NCBI RefSeq assembly: GCF_014202895.1
Contig: NZ_JACHHV010000005.1
Coordinates: forward strand, 1-64,000
Source: Lactovum miscens
Lineage (GTDB): Bacteria; Bacillota; Bacilli; Lactobacillales; Streptococcaceae
Length of the DNA stretch: 64,000 bases
Direction: 5' to 3'
The position numbers and the translations under genes were made by a program. The notes beneath the pieces were generated by a model. That model did not search any database. It saw only the letters and a program-made list of their open reading frames with translations, and was not told the origin of the DNA. Below are positions 26,094 to 35,059 of this stretch, one piece after another (the stretch's first letter is position 1; each line of letters starts with the position of its first letter).

Positions 26094-26807
26094 TTATAGT
26101 TTTTCTAATAAAATATGATTGAAGAAAGAAATACTTTTGAAGTCCTCTTTATCACTAACATTCCACTCGAGGACAAACATTTTATCAGCCCATCTTTTCT
26201 CTACTTTATACTCATTTGGTTGTAAGGCCCAAAACGTTCTCAATCCTAAAGTCTTAGTAATCTCAATTGAAAGATCTTTAATTAACTCTGGCAAATTATA
26301 ATAATTTATTTTTCCAAAGGCTTCATTAATTTTGTTATTATTAATCAACATATCCAATGCCTGCTCCAAATTGTTCTCAAACACAACTTTTTGCATAATT
26401 GCTCCCGCATGATTATGCTTCACAATTGAAATTAGCCCTTCATTCTTTAACAAGCGATCGAATTCCTGTAAAATATCGAGGCGCTCTTCCGGACAATACT
26501 CAAAAACATTGTGGCAAAGAATGATATCAAAACTTTTGTCTTCAAACAATTTGAGACTTTTGAGATTACCGTTAATTTGATTGTAAATATTACTCACTTG
26601 ACGGTGCTTAATCATGTCAGTATTTGGCTCAATTGCAAAAACATCATTATATTTAGCAAAATGGTTGGCATTCCATCCAAAACCAGAACCAAAATCTAAG
26701 ATTTTCCTGCCTCTTAAATCTCCTAATTGTGCCCAAACCATACGATAGTAAAGTTTCAACCATGGTGTGTCCCACTGGTCATAATATTTTTGCAATCCTT
26801 GTTCCAT
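26094..26807 (-). CDS. Class I SAM-dependent methyltransferase
   Basis: A 237-residue protein with the Rossmann-type SAM-binding motif I KILDFGSGFGWNANHFAKY, the acidic end of strand 2 (VFAIEPNTDM) and motif IV DIILCHNVFEYCPEERLDILQEFDRLLK, typical of small-molecule or lipid methyltransferases of the UbiE/Methyltransf_11 type. The substrate is unknown. AAGGAG precedes the ATG. It is a monocistron between recQ and xerS. The 257 bp between it and xerS show no further feature. Confidence 0.8.
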   Translation of the reverse strand: MEQGLQKYYDQWDTPWLKLYYRMVWAQLGDLRGRKILDFGSGFGWNANHFAKYNDVFAIEPNTDMIKHRQVSNIYNQINGNLKSLKLFEDKSFDIILCHNVFEYCPEERLDILQEFDRLLKNEGLISIVKHNHAGAIMQKVVFENNLEQALDMLINNNKINEAFGKINYYNLPELIKDLSIEITKTLGLRTFWALQPNEYKVEKRWADKMFVLEWNVSDKEDFKSISFFNHILLEKL

Positions 26808-27064
26808 ATATTCTCCTTATTATGGGGTACCTTAATTTTAGTTTATCACTTTAGGTGTTAAAGATAAATATAAAATAACTCTCAAGCGCTGATGAGTTAA
26901 GGTTCCATATTCAAACTATTTAATTACAAGCTAGATGTAGTAGCAGTATTATAAATAAAATAAGTAAAATTGAATTTTTTTATTTTACACATAACCTTAT
27001 TGTAAACAAGGTTTAAATTATTGGAGAAATATTTCAAAATAAACTTTATCTGGGAATAACGCAT

Positions 27065-28138
27065 TTATAAATTATCCAATGCGTTTTTTTGTTCTTCATT
27101 AACAATATGCGTGTAAAGATCCGTTACCTGGGTACTAGAATGTCCCAACTGATGTGATACAAGCACTTCGGAGTTAGTTTGTGCATACAAACGAGTTCCC
27201 AAAGTGTGACGTAGACTATGTGGAGTAACTCTTACTTTAAATTTTTGTGAATATTTAGCCACTATTTTTTCAACAGAAGAGTTATCAATACGAGAAGCAG
27301 TACCTCGATAAATTGTTAGGAAAAGTGATGTTTCTTTCTTTTCAGGCCTGTATCGTCTTTCTCGAATAGCCAGATAGTCTTCTAAATAAGGTTTAGCAAA
27401 TTTGGCAAATGGTACGGCATCACGTTTTCCACCTTTCCGAGTTACTTCAATCACCATTGTATTAAGATTAAGATCCCTTATATTAACTCCAACCACTTCG
27501 GATAAACGGACTCCTGAGGCTAACATCAAAGCTATCAGAGCTAAATCCCGCTCTTTATTTTTTTCAAAACTTGATTTTGCACGATTTGATAAATCTTTCA
27601 CATATTCATTAGAGATATAATCTAAGAAGCCTTGAGTTTCATCACCTAAAAAGAGTTTATTTTTAATATTCTCAGCTCTTGCAGCTAAAGTTTCATGTTT
27701 TTTTGAAGTTTTTATTTTTTTCATTACATTGCGATAAAAATACGGTTCTCCGTTCAAGCCTTCAGCCTCCTCGGTAAGATACTTATAAAGGCTTGAAAGA
27801 GCGGAAATTGTCCGATTGATCGTAGTTTGTGAGACACCAAAACTGTTAGAATCTGTATTAAGTAGAGGTCTTTCACGCAAGTAGATAATAAATGCCTCTA
27901 TATTTTTTAAAGAAAGTTTTTCCAAAACTTTGAGATTTATTTCATTTGCGACACCAGAAACTATGATCCAAGAAAAAAAGCGATCATATTCCTTCAAATA
28001 TTCGTATAAAGTATTAAGTGAGTAGGGAATGGATAGCTTGGATTGGTAATATTCCAAAACAAAGTCAGGCATTTTATCCTTGAGCATCTCAATTTTTGAT
28101 ATTAATAGTTCACGTTTCATATAAAAGAAGTCTACCAT
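27065..28138 (-). CDS. xerS: Chromosome dimer-resolving tyrosine recombinase XerS
   Basis: A 357-residue single-subunit Xer recombinase, the version used by streptococci and lactococci instead of XerC/XerD. The N-terminal SAM-like DNA-binding domain spans roughly residues 1-140, followed by the catalytic domain with the arginine in [12 protein letters not shown], the lysine in [21 protein letters not shown] and [15 protein letters not shown], whose tyrosine is the nucleophile. It resolves chromosome dimers at the dif site, which lies 14 bp before its ATG, as in relatives. This places the region at the replication terminus. Confidence 0.95.
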   Translation of the reverse strand: MVDFFYMKRELLISKIEMLKDKMPDFVLEYYQSKLSIPYSLNTLYEYLKEYDRFFSWIIVSGVANEINLKVLEKLSLKNIEAFIIYLRERPLLNTDSNSFGVSQTTINRTISALSSLYKYLTEEAEGLNGEPYFYRNVMKKIKTSKKHETLAARAENIKNKLFLGDETQGFLDYISNEYVKDLSNRAKSSFEKNKERDLALIALMLASGVRLSEVVGVNIRDLNLNTMVIEVTRKGGKRDAVPFAKFAKPYLEDYLAIRERRYRPEKKETSLFLTIYRGTASRIDNSSVEKIVAKYSQKFKVRVTPHSLRHTLGTRLYAQTNSEVLVSHQLGHSSTQVTDLYTHIVNEEQKNALDNL

Positions 28139-28151
28139 TTGTATAGACTTC

Positions 28152-28182
28152 TGTCAAGAAAATCTTAGTTTTTCGGAGAGAT
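28152..28182. other. dif-type XerS recombination site, probable ICE attachment site (attL)
   Basis: A 31-bp imperfect inverted repeat. On the minus strand it reads ATCTCTCCGAAAAACTAAGA followed by TTTTCTTGACA, which closely follows the streptococcal/lactococcal difSL sequence as I remember it (TCCGAAAAACTA...ATTTTCTTGA). It has the standard position just upstream of xerS. A XerS-like integrase gene begins less than 1 kb away, followed by conjugation genes, so it probably also serves as one end of the ICE. Confidence 0.8.
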
Positions 28183-28343
28183 ATGAGTCATTTATCTCAA
28201 AAACATCGATTTTAAGTTTAAATTATTAAATTTTCAAAGTCTGTAAACATTGCTGTAATGCGGCTTGTAGAGTTTTTTTACTTTAAAGACAGCTTACCAC
28301 AAAAGTTAAATAAAAAGCTCCATTTTTTTAGGAACCTACTTGA

Positions 28344-28371
28344 TTGACTTTTGTGGATTTTATTGTATAAT
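28344..28371 (+). promoter_or_regulatory. Strong promoter of a small RNA at the element's left end
   Basis: TTGACT (28344-28349), a 16-base spacer and a perfect TATAAT (28366-28371), with the start expected near 28378. It points away from the dif site, antisense to the integrase operon. Confidence 0.7.
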
Positions 28372-28377
28372 TATTCC

Positions 28378-28448
28378 AACAATGAGTCTCAGAAAGAAGG
28401 TTTCTGAACCGAACGTCATTAGTTTTCTCAAAAAAACTAATGGCCTTT
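28378..28448 (+). ncRNA. Candidate small RNA of about 70 nt
   Basis: The unit comprises a strong promoter, a first hairpin (TCAGAAA 28389-28395 with TTTCTGA 28401-28407, loop GAAGG), and a terminator hairpin. The size and two-hairpin form resemble regulatory or antisense RNAs of mobile elements. There is no coding potential. It lies between the dif site and the integrase operon, so control of excision or copy state is a possibility. It ends about 70 bp before the 3' end of the convergent 121-residue gene. Confidence 0.55.
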
Positions 28449-28449
28449 T
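28417..28449 (+). terminator. Terminator of the small RNA
   Basis: CATTAGTTTT (28417-28426) pairs perfectly with AAAACTAATG (28433-28442), then GCC and five T. Confidence 0.85.
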
Positions 28450-28517
28450 TATTTGCTTTTAGTGTATCATTTTGAGATAACGATTGCAAGAAGTAATTTG
28501 CAATTTTCTAAAAATAA

Positions 28518-28883
28518 TTACACGTCTTTCGCTTTTTCTTCTGCTTCCTGCTTTTGAAGTGCTTTTCGGGCTTCAATTCTTGCTTTAAGCACTTCATCGA
28601 CAGTCATTTTAGGCTTCCCTGTTTTTTTATCAAAGAACATGATGACCTCTTGCGTAACTGTCAGACGTCCCTTGCGCCCTTTGTGCTTATTGTTCCATAC
28701 AAACCATCCTTCATCTGAAATAATCGTTCCGCCAACGATTTTTACCCTCATCGGGCCGTTTTGGGTTTCAACTGCTGCCTGGTCTCCGTTTGAAATACGC
28801 ACAAATTCCAAGTGAGGGGGGACTTTCCAGTAACGTTTCTTCTTGTCATTGCCGTTTAAATGGACGGCTTTTATAATTTTCAT
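28518..28883 (-). CDS. Small hypothetical protein downstream of the ICE integrase
   Basis: A 121-residue soluble protein. The first 80 residues look beta-rich (RYWKVPPHLEFVRISNGDQA, VETQNGPMRVKIVGGTIISD), and the last 35 form a charged helix (VDEVLKARIEARKALQKQEA...). It somewhat resembles DUF5839-type proteins of mobile elements; I am not sure of the family. It is 55 bp downstream of, and co-oriented with, the XerS-like integrase gene. A recombination-accessory role is possible by position only. The ribosome binding site GAGGAATTTTAAA precedes the ATG. Confidence 0.7.
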   Translation of the reverse strand: MKIIKAVHLNGNDKKKRYWKVPPHLEFVRISNGDQAAVETQNGPMRVKIVGGTIISDEGWFVWNNKHKGRKGRLTVTQEVIMFFDKKTGKPKMTVDEVLKARIEARKALQKQEAEEKAKDV

Positions 28884-28938
28884 TTTAAAATTCCTCGTTC
28901 ACCACATAATATTACCATTTGAATTTTTTCTCAATCCA

Positions 28939-29997
28939 TTATAACCTATCTAAAGCGTTGTGAAGCTCAGATTGAGCAATATGTGTGTACAATTGCGTGG
29001 CAGACGTGGAAGAATGCCCGAGTTGTGTGGCGACCAGGACCTGATCATGGGTGTTCATGTATAAGCGTGTCGCTAAGGTATGCCTTAACATGTGAGGGGT
29101 TACCCTTACTTTGTAAGCTTGAGAGTATTTTTCTACAAGTTTATTGATTGCAGCACTTGAAATACGGCTGGGTTGCCCGTTATGAAGGGTTAAAAAAAGA
29201 GCTTCTGTGTTTTCATCTGCAAAATATTTTAAAGTTCTCACATCAAGGTAATTTTTTAAAAATTTTGAAGCAAAAGGTGCAAAAGGGACTGTATCTCTAT
29301 TTCCTTCTTTTCGCATCACGGACACTAATCTTTTACTCAGTTCAAAGTCCTTAAAATCTGTATTCACAAGTTCCGCATTTCTTATTCCTGAGGCAAGAAA
29401 GAGGCTTAAAATAGCAAGGTCACGTTCTTTGTTTTTTTTAAAACTTGTTAATGCTCGAGGACTTATTAAGTTTTCATAATCATGTTCCACAAAATTTAAG
29501 AAACTATTAGTCTCAAGTCCTAAAAATAATTTTCCATCTAGTTTTGAGGCACGATAATTTAAAGTATCTGACTCTTTTTTGATGCTCACCCGTAACATGA
29601 TATTTTTAAGAATATAAGGATCTCCAAGCTCATTCTCAGCCTCGAAGGATAAGTAATTGTAAAGTGTTTTTAAAGAGGCTAACAGTCGATGCAATGCTTT
29701 TAAATGGTTTCCTTCTCGAATATTTTCTAATCTCGTTCGTTCATCAATAATAAATCTTTCAATGTCATTACGGTGTAAGTCTTCAAGCTGTTTTAAAGTA
29801 ATCTCTTTTATAGACGAAACATTTAAAATTTTTTTCTTAATCAGCCAATGAAAAAATTTTTTATACTCAAGCATGTAATCATACAAGGTCGCATAACTAT
29901 AATTATTTGAAACCTTTGAAAAATAAAAGTCCTTTACAAATTCAGGGTAGGATTCTAACATTTTTTGAATTCCAATCACATAGCCGTCTTTATTCAT
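28939..29997 (-). CDS. XerS-like tyrosine recombinase, probable ICE integrase
   Basis: A 352-residue paralogue of the neighbouring XerS; about half of the residues agree over the catalytic half by eye (for example [20 protein letters not shown] against [20 protein letters not shown]). All catalytic residues are present: the arginine in SGIRNAELV, the lysine in MRKEGNRD, HMLRHTLATRLY, and the LGHSSTSATQLYTHI histidine and tyrosine. It lies just inside the dif site, next to conjugation genes. I infer that it integrates and excises the element at dif, as in elements that exploit Xer sites. The missing right end prevents proof. Confidence 0.8.
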   Translation of the reverse strand: MNKDGYVIGIQKMLESYPEFVKDFYFSKVSNNYSYATLYDYMLEYKKFFHWLIKKKILNVSSIKEITLKQLEDLHRNDIERFIIDERTRLENIREGNHLKALHRLLASLKTLYNYLSFEAENELGDPYILKNIMLRVSIKKESDTLNYRASKLDGKLFLGLETNSFLNFVEHDYENLISPRALTSFKKNKERDLAILSLFLASGIRNAELVNTDFKDFELSKRLVSVMRKEGNRDTVPFAPFASKFLKNYLDVRTLKYFADENTEALFLTLHNGQPSRISSAAINKLVEKYSQAYKVRVTPHMLRHTLATRLYMNTHDQVLVATQLGHSSTSATQLYTHIAQSELHNALDRL

Positions 29998-30397
29998 AAA
30001 ATTTATTGTAATCTTAAATTTATGAAAATACTAGCGATGATATTGGCTTTGTTAACCTTACTATTAATATGTATTAAGGCTGCTTTTCATATTGCTATAA
30101 TATTCTCCCTTTAGAATTTTGTTCATTAAATTTCCTCATCCTCCAAATGAAGCTCTTTGTTGATCGTCTATTGTGAAAGAATAATCTTGCATCTGAATCC
30201 TTTTTTACTATTTCACCGAGATAGAACAAGCTCGTAAGACAAGGGGAACTTCATTGATGAACAGTTGATAAAGCAAAAACCCCATAGGGATAAAAAGGTA
30301 AATGATATGTAAAAAATAGAAACAAATATTACTGATAGAGAAAGCTGTTTTAAATAATAATTCCAGTTATTATTTTAATAATAGTAAGTGGTCAAAT
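29998..30397. other. Non-coding stretch with an IS30-like fossil
   Basis: Near 30145-30200 the sequence around CTTGCATCTGAATCC parallels the start-codon region of the IS30-type transposase (read on the minus strand, MQDYSFT versus MQGYSNTK). A minus-strand ATG at 30126 behind GGAGGATGAGG opens only about 20 codons and is probably a gene remnant. The rest shows nothing. Confidence 0.4.
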
Positions 30398-30736
30398 TTA
30401 TTTAATGTAATTAAAAATAAGACTTGTTATTATCGCCACAGCAGTTGGAATTATTATAGACCAAACGATTTTTTCTTTGAGAACTTCTTTTTGATCTTTT
30501 AAATATAAAGATCCTTTAGGAGTAATTCTGTAATGGTTCGAATTCTTTCGGAATTCATCTTTTACTATTAAACCTAATTGCAGTAAACTTTCTACAATTT
30601 CTATTGCCTCAGATAAATCTATTTTATTATTTGCGGCAATTAATTCTGGCGAATAATTCACTTTTGGAAGATCAATATGAGGATATAAGAAATTTTTCAA
30701 TGCTTTATATTCAGTCTTTGTTAATTCATTTTTCAT
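30398..30736 (-). CDS. Winged-helix protein with a C-terminal membrane anchor
   Basis: A 112-residue protein. Residues 5-78 look like a winged helix-turn-helix (LTKTEYKALKNFL, LSEAIEIVESLLQLGLIV, HYRITPKGSLYL). A single hydrophobic segment, IVWSIIIPTAVAIITSLIFNYI, ends the chain, leaving no external domain. That makes it tail-anchored, with the DNA-binding-type domain in the cytoplasm. GAAGG precedes the ATG. It stands alone in the accessory part of the element. It might sense membrane state or serve in defence; no function is established. Confidence 0.65.
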   Translation of the reverse strand: MKNELTKTEYKALKNFLYPHIDLPKVNYSPELIAANNKIDLSEAIEIVESLLQLGLIVKDEFRKNSNHYRITPKGSLYLKDQKEVLKEKIVWSIIIPTAVAIITSLIFNYIK

Positions 30737-31227
30737 AAAACCTTCACTTTATTTTAGTCTATCCGTTTTAATTATAGAACGGAGTTATGGTAAGTTATTG
30801 TAAAACTTGGTTTATTTGTAAGATGGTAAAGAGATCCAGTTTATTAACTTCCCTAGCCGTTGATTGAAAGTAATTTCACATACCTCAAATTATTGGCTGG
30901 ATTCTTTCACTGAGTTACCTTCTTCTATGATAAATATGACGGGTATCAGTCTTAAAATATCTCTAGCACTTAAATAAACCTTTTCTTTTTTTAATATTAA
31001 TATACAGTACAGTTTATCCTAACATCTCCATATGAAATGAATGGTTTTAAAAATTTTTTAGTTAGTTTTTTGTAGGTTCAACTTCTCTTTCGTTTAGTTA
31101 TGCACAATTAAAACTTTTTGAAAATAAAACATTTTTCAAGCCGCACATTCATGTAATTGGACTTAAGTCACAGTTTTATCTTGAGATTACACAACTTCTG
31201 CTTATAATTTTCTAAACTTTATTTGCT
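30737..31227. other. Gene-free AT-rich stretch
   Basis: About 490 bp with no coding frame of interest on either strand, no clear terminator for the ACR3 gene and no repeats that I can see. Confidence 0.4.
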
Positions 31228-32307
31228 TTATTTATTAGGTAACTTAAAATATTTTTTTCTCAATTTCAATGCAATATTTACCAGTCCAATCATCACAGGC
31301 ACTTCAACAAGTGGTCCAATGACTGCGGCGAATGCCTCCCCTGAGTTTATTCCAAATACTGCTACCGCTACGGCAATTGCTAGTTCAAAATTATTGCTTG
31401 CTGCTGTGAAGGACAAGCTGACAGCTATCGGATAGGATGTTCCTGCCCGATATGAAATCCAGAAACTGACAAAAAACATGATTACAAAATATAGCAACAG
31501 TGGAATGGCAATACGTAACACATCAAGTGGTAATGCAACAACTTTCTCACCTTTCACCGAAAACATAACTACAATAGTGAATAATAGCGCAATCAAAGTA
31601 ATACGATTGATTTTTGGCACAAATTGTTGCTCAAACCAATCTTTTCCCTTAATTTTAATCAGTCCAAAGTGAGAACTCACCCCCGCAATAAAAGGAATAC
31701 CTAAATAGATAAAGACAGTAGCTGCAAGTTGTCCAATAGTGATATGTACAGCAAAATTTCCCAGCCCCAGCAACTTAGGAAGTAGTGTCACAAATGCATA
31801 CGCCCAAACAGAGTAGAAAAGCACTTGAAAAAGAGAGTTGAAAGCAACCAGTCCCGCTGTATATTCGCTATCACCCTGCGCTAGTTCATTCCAGACGATA
31901 ACCATAGCAATGCAGCGTGCTATGCCAATCATAATCAAGCCAATCATATAACTGGGCATATCATGAAGAAATGAGACTGCCAACACAAACATTACGATTG
32001 GTCCAACAATCCAATTTTGCACCAAAGACAAGGCCAGAACTTTCCAATCACTGAAAACCTTTCCCATGTCTTCGTACTTGACCTTGGTCAGCGGTGGGTA
32101 CATCATCAATATCAAACCAATCGCAATTGGAAAAGAAGTTGTTCCGACTGACATCTGATTAATTAGATTATCAACTTTAGGAAAAAAGTAACCCAGAGCG
32201 ATTCCAGCTGCCATTGCGAGAAAAATCCAGAGGGTCAGAAAACGGTCAAGGAAAGATAGCTTTTTTGATTTGATTTTGCCAACTTTGTCAGTTAATATTT
32301 TAGTCAT
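31228..32307 (-). CDS. acr3: ACR3-family arsenite efflux permease
   Basis: A 359-residue, ten-span membrane carrier that exports arsenite. The family signature [17 protein letters not shown] holds the essential cysteine of TM4, and the [10 protein letters not shown]-type end motif is present ([20 protein letters not shown] here as [18 protein letters not shown]). A GTG at 32331 would add eight residues. The ATG at 32307 overlaps the last bases of the upstream oxidoreductase gene, the usual coupled arrangement. It is the last gene of the arsenic operon. Confidence 0.88.
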   Translation of the reverse strand: MTKILTDKVGKIKSKKLSFLDRFLTLWIFLAMAAGIALGYFFPKVDNLINQMSVGTTSFPIAIGLILMMYPPLTKVKYEDMGKVFSDWKVLALSLVQNWIVGPIVMFVLAVSFLHDMPSYMIGLIMIGIARCIAMVIVWNELAQGDSEYTAGLVAFNSLFQVLFYSVWAYAFVTLLPKLLGLGNFAVHITIGQLAATVFIYLGIPFIAGVSSHFGLIKIKGKDWFEQQFVPKINRITLIALLFTIVVMFSVKGEKVVALPLDVLRIAIPLLLYFVIMFFVSFWISYRAGTSYPIAVSLSFTAASNNFELAIAVAVAVFGINSGEAFAAVIGPLVEVPVMIGLVNIALKLRKKYFKLPNK

Positions 32308-33655
32308 TATTGCTATAAATCCCTTTTTCACTTCTAATTAATAGTTTTTCTTCCAGCACTTGTGCAGCTTGCTGCACGGCATCCCACGGTGCACCAACGA
32401 CTGGCGAATAAGCAAGATCCAAATTGCTGAATTGCTCTACTGTCATATGGTTATAAATCGCTGAAGCGTAGATATCTACACGTTTAGCAACTTCTGTACC
32501 GTATGCACCTATGATTTGAGCGCCTAAAATTTGGTGACTTTTTTCATCCGCGGTCAATCGGATAGTCATCTTTTTTGAATTTGGCATGTAGGCTTTGTGG
32601 TCGTCAACTTCAATCGTGATGCTGACTGGTTTGAAATCCGTATGTGCTAATTCTGCTTTGTTCAGACCAGTGCGTGCGATAATCTTATCAAATGCACGTA
32701 ACACTTGTGTCCCTATAATACCTTCAAATTTGACAGTCTGCTCTAGCATGTTAGCACCTGCTACTCTTCCCTGCTTATGTGAAGTCGTTCCTAATGGCTG
32801 ATAAACTTTCCCTAGAAGACGATGGTCGGTCTCCACCAAATCGCCTGCTGCATAAACATCGGTCAAAGTTGTCTGCATCTGGTCATTTACTTTAACAGTA
32901 TATCCTAAACCAGCTTCAGCACCTGCCCTAAGCAAGAGTTCTGAATTTGGAATGACACCGATGGCAACTAATACAAAGTCAAACGTTTCTGCTAAGTCCT
33001 TTGCAAAAAATTCTTCACCCAAATGTACTTGCACACCGTTCGATTCGTAGATTTTTTGAATTGGCTCTGCTAAATCGGCATCTATGGTCTTTAAAATGCA
33101 TTCACCGCGTTGATAAATATGCGTTGTAATCTTCCTTTTGGAAAGTGCTTCTGCTACCTCGAGTCCAACATATCCAGCTCCAACAACAGCTATTTTTTTA
33201 AGTTTTCCTTGAATAATTTGTTGTTCTAAAGAAAAATAATCTGCCATAGTGTGAAGGTAATGAAGATTCTTAAAGCCTTCATCGGATGGTAACTTTTTCG
33301 GGCGAGCACCTGTGCCAACCATCAATTTCTGGTAGTGAAAATGATAAGTTAGCCCATCTTTTTTGACTATAAGTTCATGTGCATCTGGCTTTATTTCTGT
33401 AGCTAAAGTGTTCATCCAAAAATCAATGTCATAAGCTTCAAGGTCTGCCATCGTCCGATGTGACAAATTATGCCAATCCGGAACTTCACCACTTAAAGCG
33501 TATGGGAGTCCGCAAATAGAAAAATTAGGGTAAGCGTCCGCCAAAATCATCGTAATTTTGATATTTTTATTCAACTCACGTGCACGCAGAGCAGCAGAAA
33601 TTCCTGCATCGCTCCCACCAATAATTAAAAGTTCTGTATTAATTGCCTGTAACAT
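32300..33655 (-). CDS. FAD-dependent pyridine nucleotide-disulfide oxidoreductase (CoA-disulfide reductase/Nox type) of the arsenic operon
   Basis: A 451-residue flavoprotein with two dinucleotide-binding motifs ([15 protein letters not shown] and [17 protein letters not shown]), the FAD motif VYAAGDLVE and a C-terminal dimerisation domain. The single redox cysteine is in [12 protein letters not shown], as in CoA-disulfide reductases and NADH oxidases. Genes like it are often found in arsenic cassettes, but which step they catalyse is not settled. It lies between arsR and acr3 on the same strand and overlaps acr3 by 8 bases. AGGAAAAA precedes the ATG. Confidence 0.85.
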   Translation of the reverse strand: MLQAINTELLIIGGSDAGISAALRARELNKNIKITMILADAYPNFSICGLPYALSGEVPDWHNLSHRTMADLEAYDIDFWMNTLATEIKPDAHELIVKKDGLTYHFHYQKLMVGTGARPKKLPSDEGFKNLHYLHTMADYFSLEQQIIQGKLKKIAVVGAGYVGLEVAEALSKRKITTHIYQRGECILKTIDADLAEPIQKIYESNGVQVHLGEEFFAKDLAETFDFVLVAIGVIPNSELLLRAGAEAGLGYTVKVNDQMQTTLTDVYAAGDLVETDHRLLGKVYQPLGTTSHKQGRVAGANMLEQTVKFEGIIGTQVLRAFDKIIARTGLNKAELAHTDFKPVSITIEVDDHKAYMPNSKKMTIRLTADEKSHQILGAQIIGAYGTEVAKRVDIYASAIYNHMTVEQFSNLDLAYSPVVGAPWDAVQQAAQVLEEKLLIRSEKGIYSNND

Positions 33656-33851
33656 TTTTTCCTCTTAAATTTATATAATTGTTTATTGCAGCAGCTTTTA
33701 ACGTGGATCACACCTTGCACGTCTCATAATTTATAAAATTTTTAAAAAAAGTCATTATCTAATTTTAATTTCATATATTTTAAACGTTAGTTTATGATTT
33801 ACTTTAAATTAACAAACTTATTTCTTCAAAATATTATTCTACTGTAAAATT

Positions 33852-34157
33852 TTAATTTTTAGTGTTACAAGTACAGGTTGATTTGTCTGATGAAAAAAGC
33901 TCTTTGCAAACGGTTTGAAAATTGATAATAAAAGTTTTGTTGAGTTTATAATGATTCCAAGTTCCTTTTTTCTCAACAATAACGATATCTGCTTCTTCCA
34001 AAACTTTCATATGATGCGAAAGCGCAGGTTGTGTGAAATCAAAATGTGACAGAATATCGCAGGCACATAATGTACCACAGGATAGGAGGTTAACAATTTT
34101 TAGGCGATTAGGCTCTGCTAAGGCTTTAAGTACTGTTGATGTTTTATTGTAATTCAA
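33852..34157 (-). CDS. arsR: ArsR/SmtB-family metalloregulator
   Basis: A 101-residue winged-helix repressor. The metal-sensing CxC lies in helix 3 (SCGTLCACDILSHF), and the recognition helix follows (FTQPALSHHMKVLEEADIV). An extra C-terminal CTCN pair could contribute a further ligand. It should repress its own operon until arsenite or antimonite binds. It is the first gene of the minus-strand arsenic operon, 196 bp before the oxidoreductase gene, with a near-perfect operator-promoter just upstream (34173-34226). Confidence 0.9.
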   Translation of the reverse strand: MNYNKTSTVLKALAEPNRLKIVNLLSCGTLCACDILSHFDFTQPALSHHMKVLEEADIVIVEKKGTWNHYKLNKTFIINFQTVCKELFSSDKSTCTCNTKN

Positions 34158-34172
34158 TTTTCTTCTTTCTTG

Positions 34173-34226
34173 TTATATAAATGATGGTTTATATATAAAT
34201 ATAAACCATCATTTATATAATGTCAA
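34173..34226 (-). promoter_or_regulatory. ArsR operator overlapping a consensus promoter
   Basis: Two 20-bp arms (34173-34192 and 34201-34220) are perfect inverted repeats separated by 8 bases. On the minus strand TTGACA (34226-34221), a 17-base spacer and TATATT (34203-34198) form a promoter whose spacer is one entire operator arm, so repressor binding would block polymerase. Confidence 0.85.
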
Positions 34227-34558
34227 GAAAATATGAAATATAAAAAGGCTTGTTATAAAATTCAAGAAATAATCCTTTTAAAATTCTCTTGATATACCGC
34301 TGTATCTCTCAACTTTATATTTTGATATTAAAAATAGAAATTTTGACCTCGAATACACCAATTTTGAAACAAAGTTAAATACCAATTAATTTATGTTTTA
34401 ACCTATTTGACAAAATGAAATTTAATTTATTTTAAGCTATCTCAGTAGAGTCCTTTTATTGATATTCAACTGAAGCCAGTTCATGATGAATGGCAAGTTT
34501 GATATTTTCAAAACTTATTATTAATAAGTTAAATTAGTCAAAACTTTTGAAACCCCTT
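34227..34558. other. Gene-free stretch
   Basis: About 330 AT-rich bases upstream of the arsenic operon. No coding frame, repeat or RNA-like signal was recognised. Confidence 0.4.
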
Positions 34559-34800
34559 TTATTTTGTTATTGAGTTGGTTTTCGGTTGACGTTCTGAAAC
34601 ATAACGAATTCCATAGAACTTGTTCAAATCATCAACGGTTGAATTGAATTTATCACGCAAAAGCTGACGTGAAGCTCTGGATGATGCCAATTCTTGCTGA
34701 AGCTCCACGAAGGACATTGTGGCGTATTGAGACTTGGTTTCGTTCTTCTCTTTTTCCTCTTCAGCTTTTTCAAATATCAAATCCTCGCCGTCATCATCTT
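34559..34800 (-). pseudogene. Duplicated C-terminal fragment of the relaxase gene
   Basis: The frame encodes about 73 residues nearly identical to the C-terminus of the MOB-P relaxase at 39519-41249 (shared EEEKEKNETKSQYATMSFVE and LLRDKFNSTVD). The DNA is also very similar, with scattered substitutions. The 5' part is missing, cut off near 34800 where resolvase sequence begins. It is a leftover of a second transfer element or plasmid. Confidence 0.88.
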
Positions 34801-34801
34801 C

Positions 34802-35029
34802 TCAGCCTTTGTCCAATTTGAACATGACATGATACTGACCGGAACCCCGGAGGGAAAGAACTTTGCACGAAAAAACGACCCTCACTTTAAGGAGGGACGT
34901 CCATTAAAATATACGAAAGAATAAATTGAATTTGCGAAAGAGCTACGTCAGCAAGGGAGGACTTATAGAATGATTGAGCGTAAGACAGGGATTAGTGGTG
35001 CAGCGTTAAAGAGAAGGTTTAAAGAGTAA
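34802..35029 (+). pseudogene. Fragment of a serine resolvase gene
   Basis: The translation SAFVQFEHDMILTGTPEGKN, then FARKNDPHFKEGRPLKYTKE, then a stop at 34922-34924, then IEFAKELRQQGRTYRMIERK and TGISGAALKRRFKE, is the C-terminal half of a plasmid-type small serine recombinase, including its helix-turn-helix. The catalytic half is absent and an in-frame stop splits the rest, so it is dead. It abuts the relaxase fragment in opposite orientation. Confidence 0.85.
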
Positions 35030-35059
35030 ACTCCTTCGGTAACACTAAAAAAGATTATA

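Noticed and set aside
27058-27092. Hairpin AACGCATT...AATGCGTT with T run at the end of xerS
   Set aside because: It reads as a terminator only on the plus strand, where no gene ends; the arms flank the xerS stop codon, so it was not called.
34694-34924. A plus-strand frame that looks like a 76-residue gene
   Set aside because: Its first half is the reverse of the relaxase fragment and its second half is a resolvase fragment ending at an in-frame stop, so it spans a junction.
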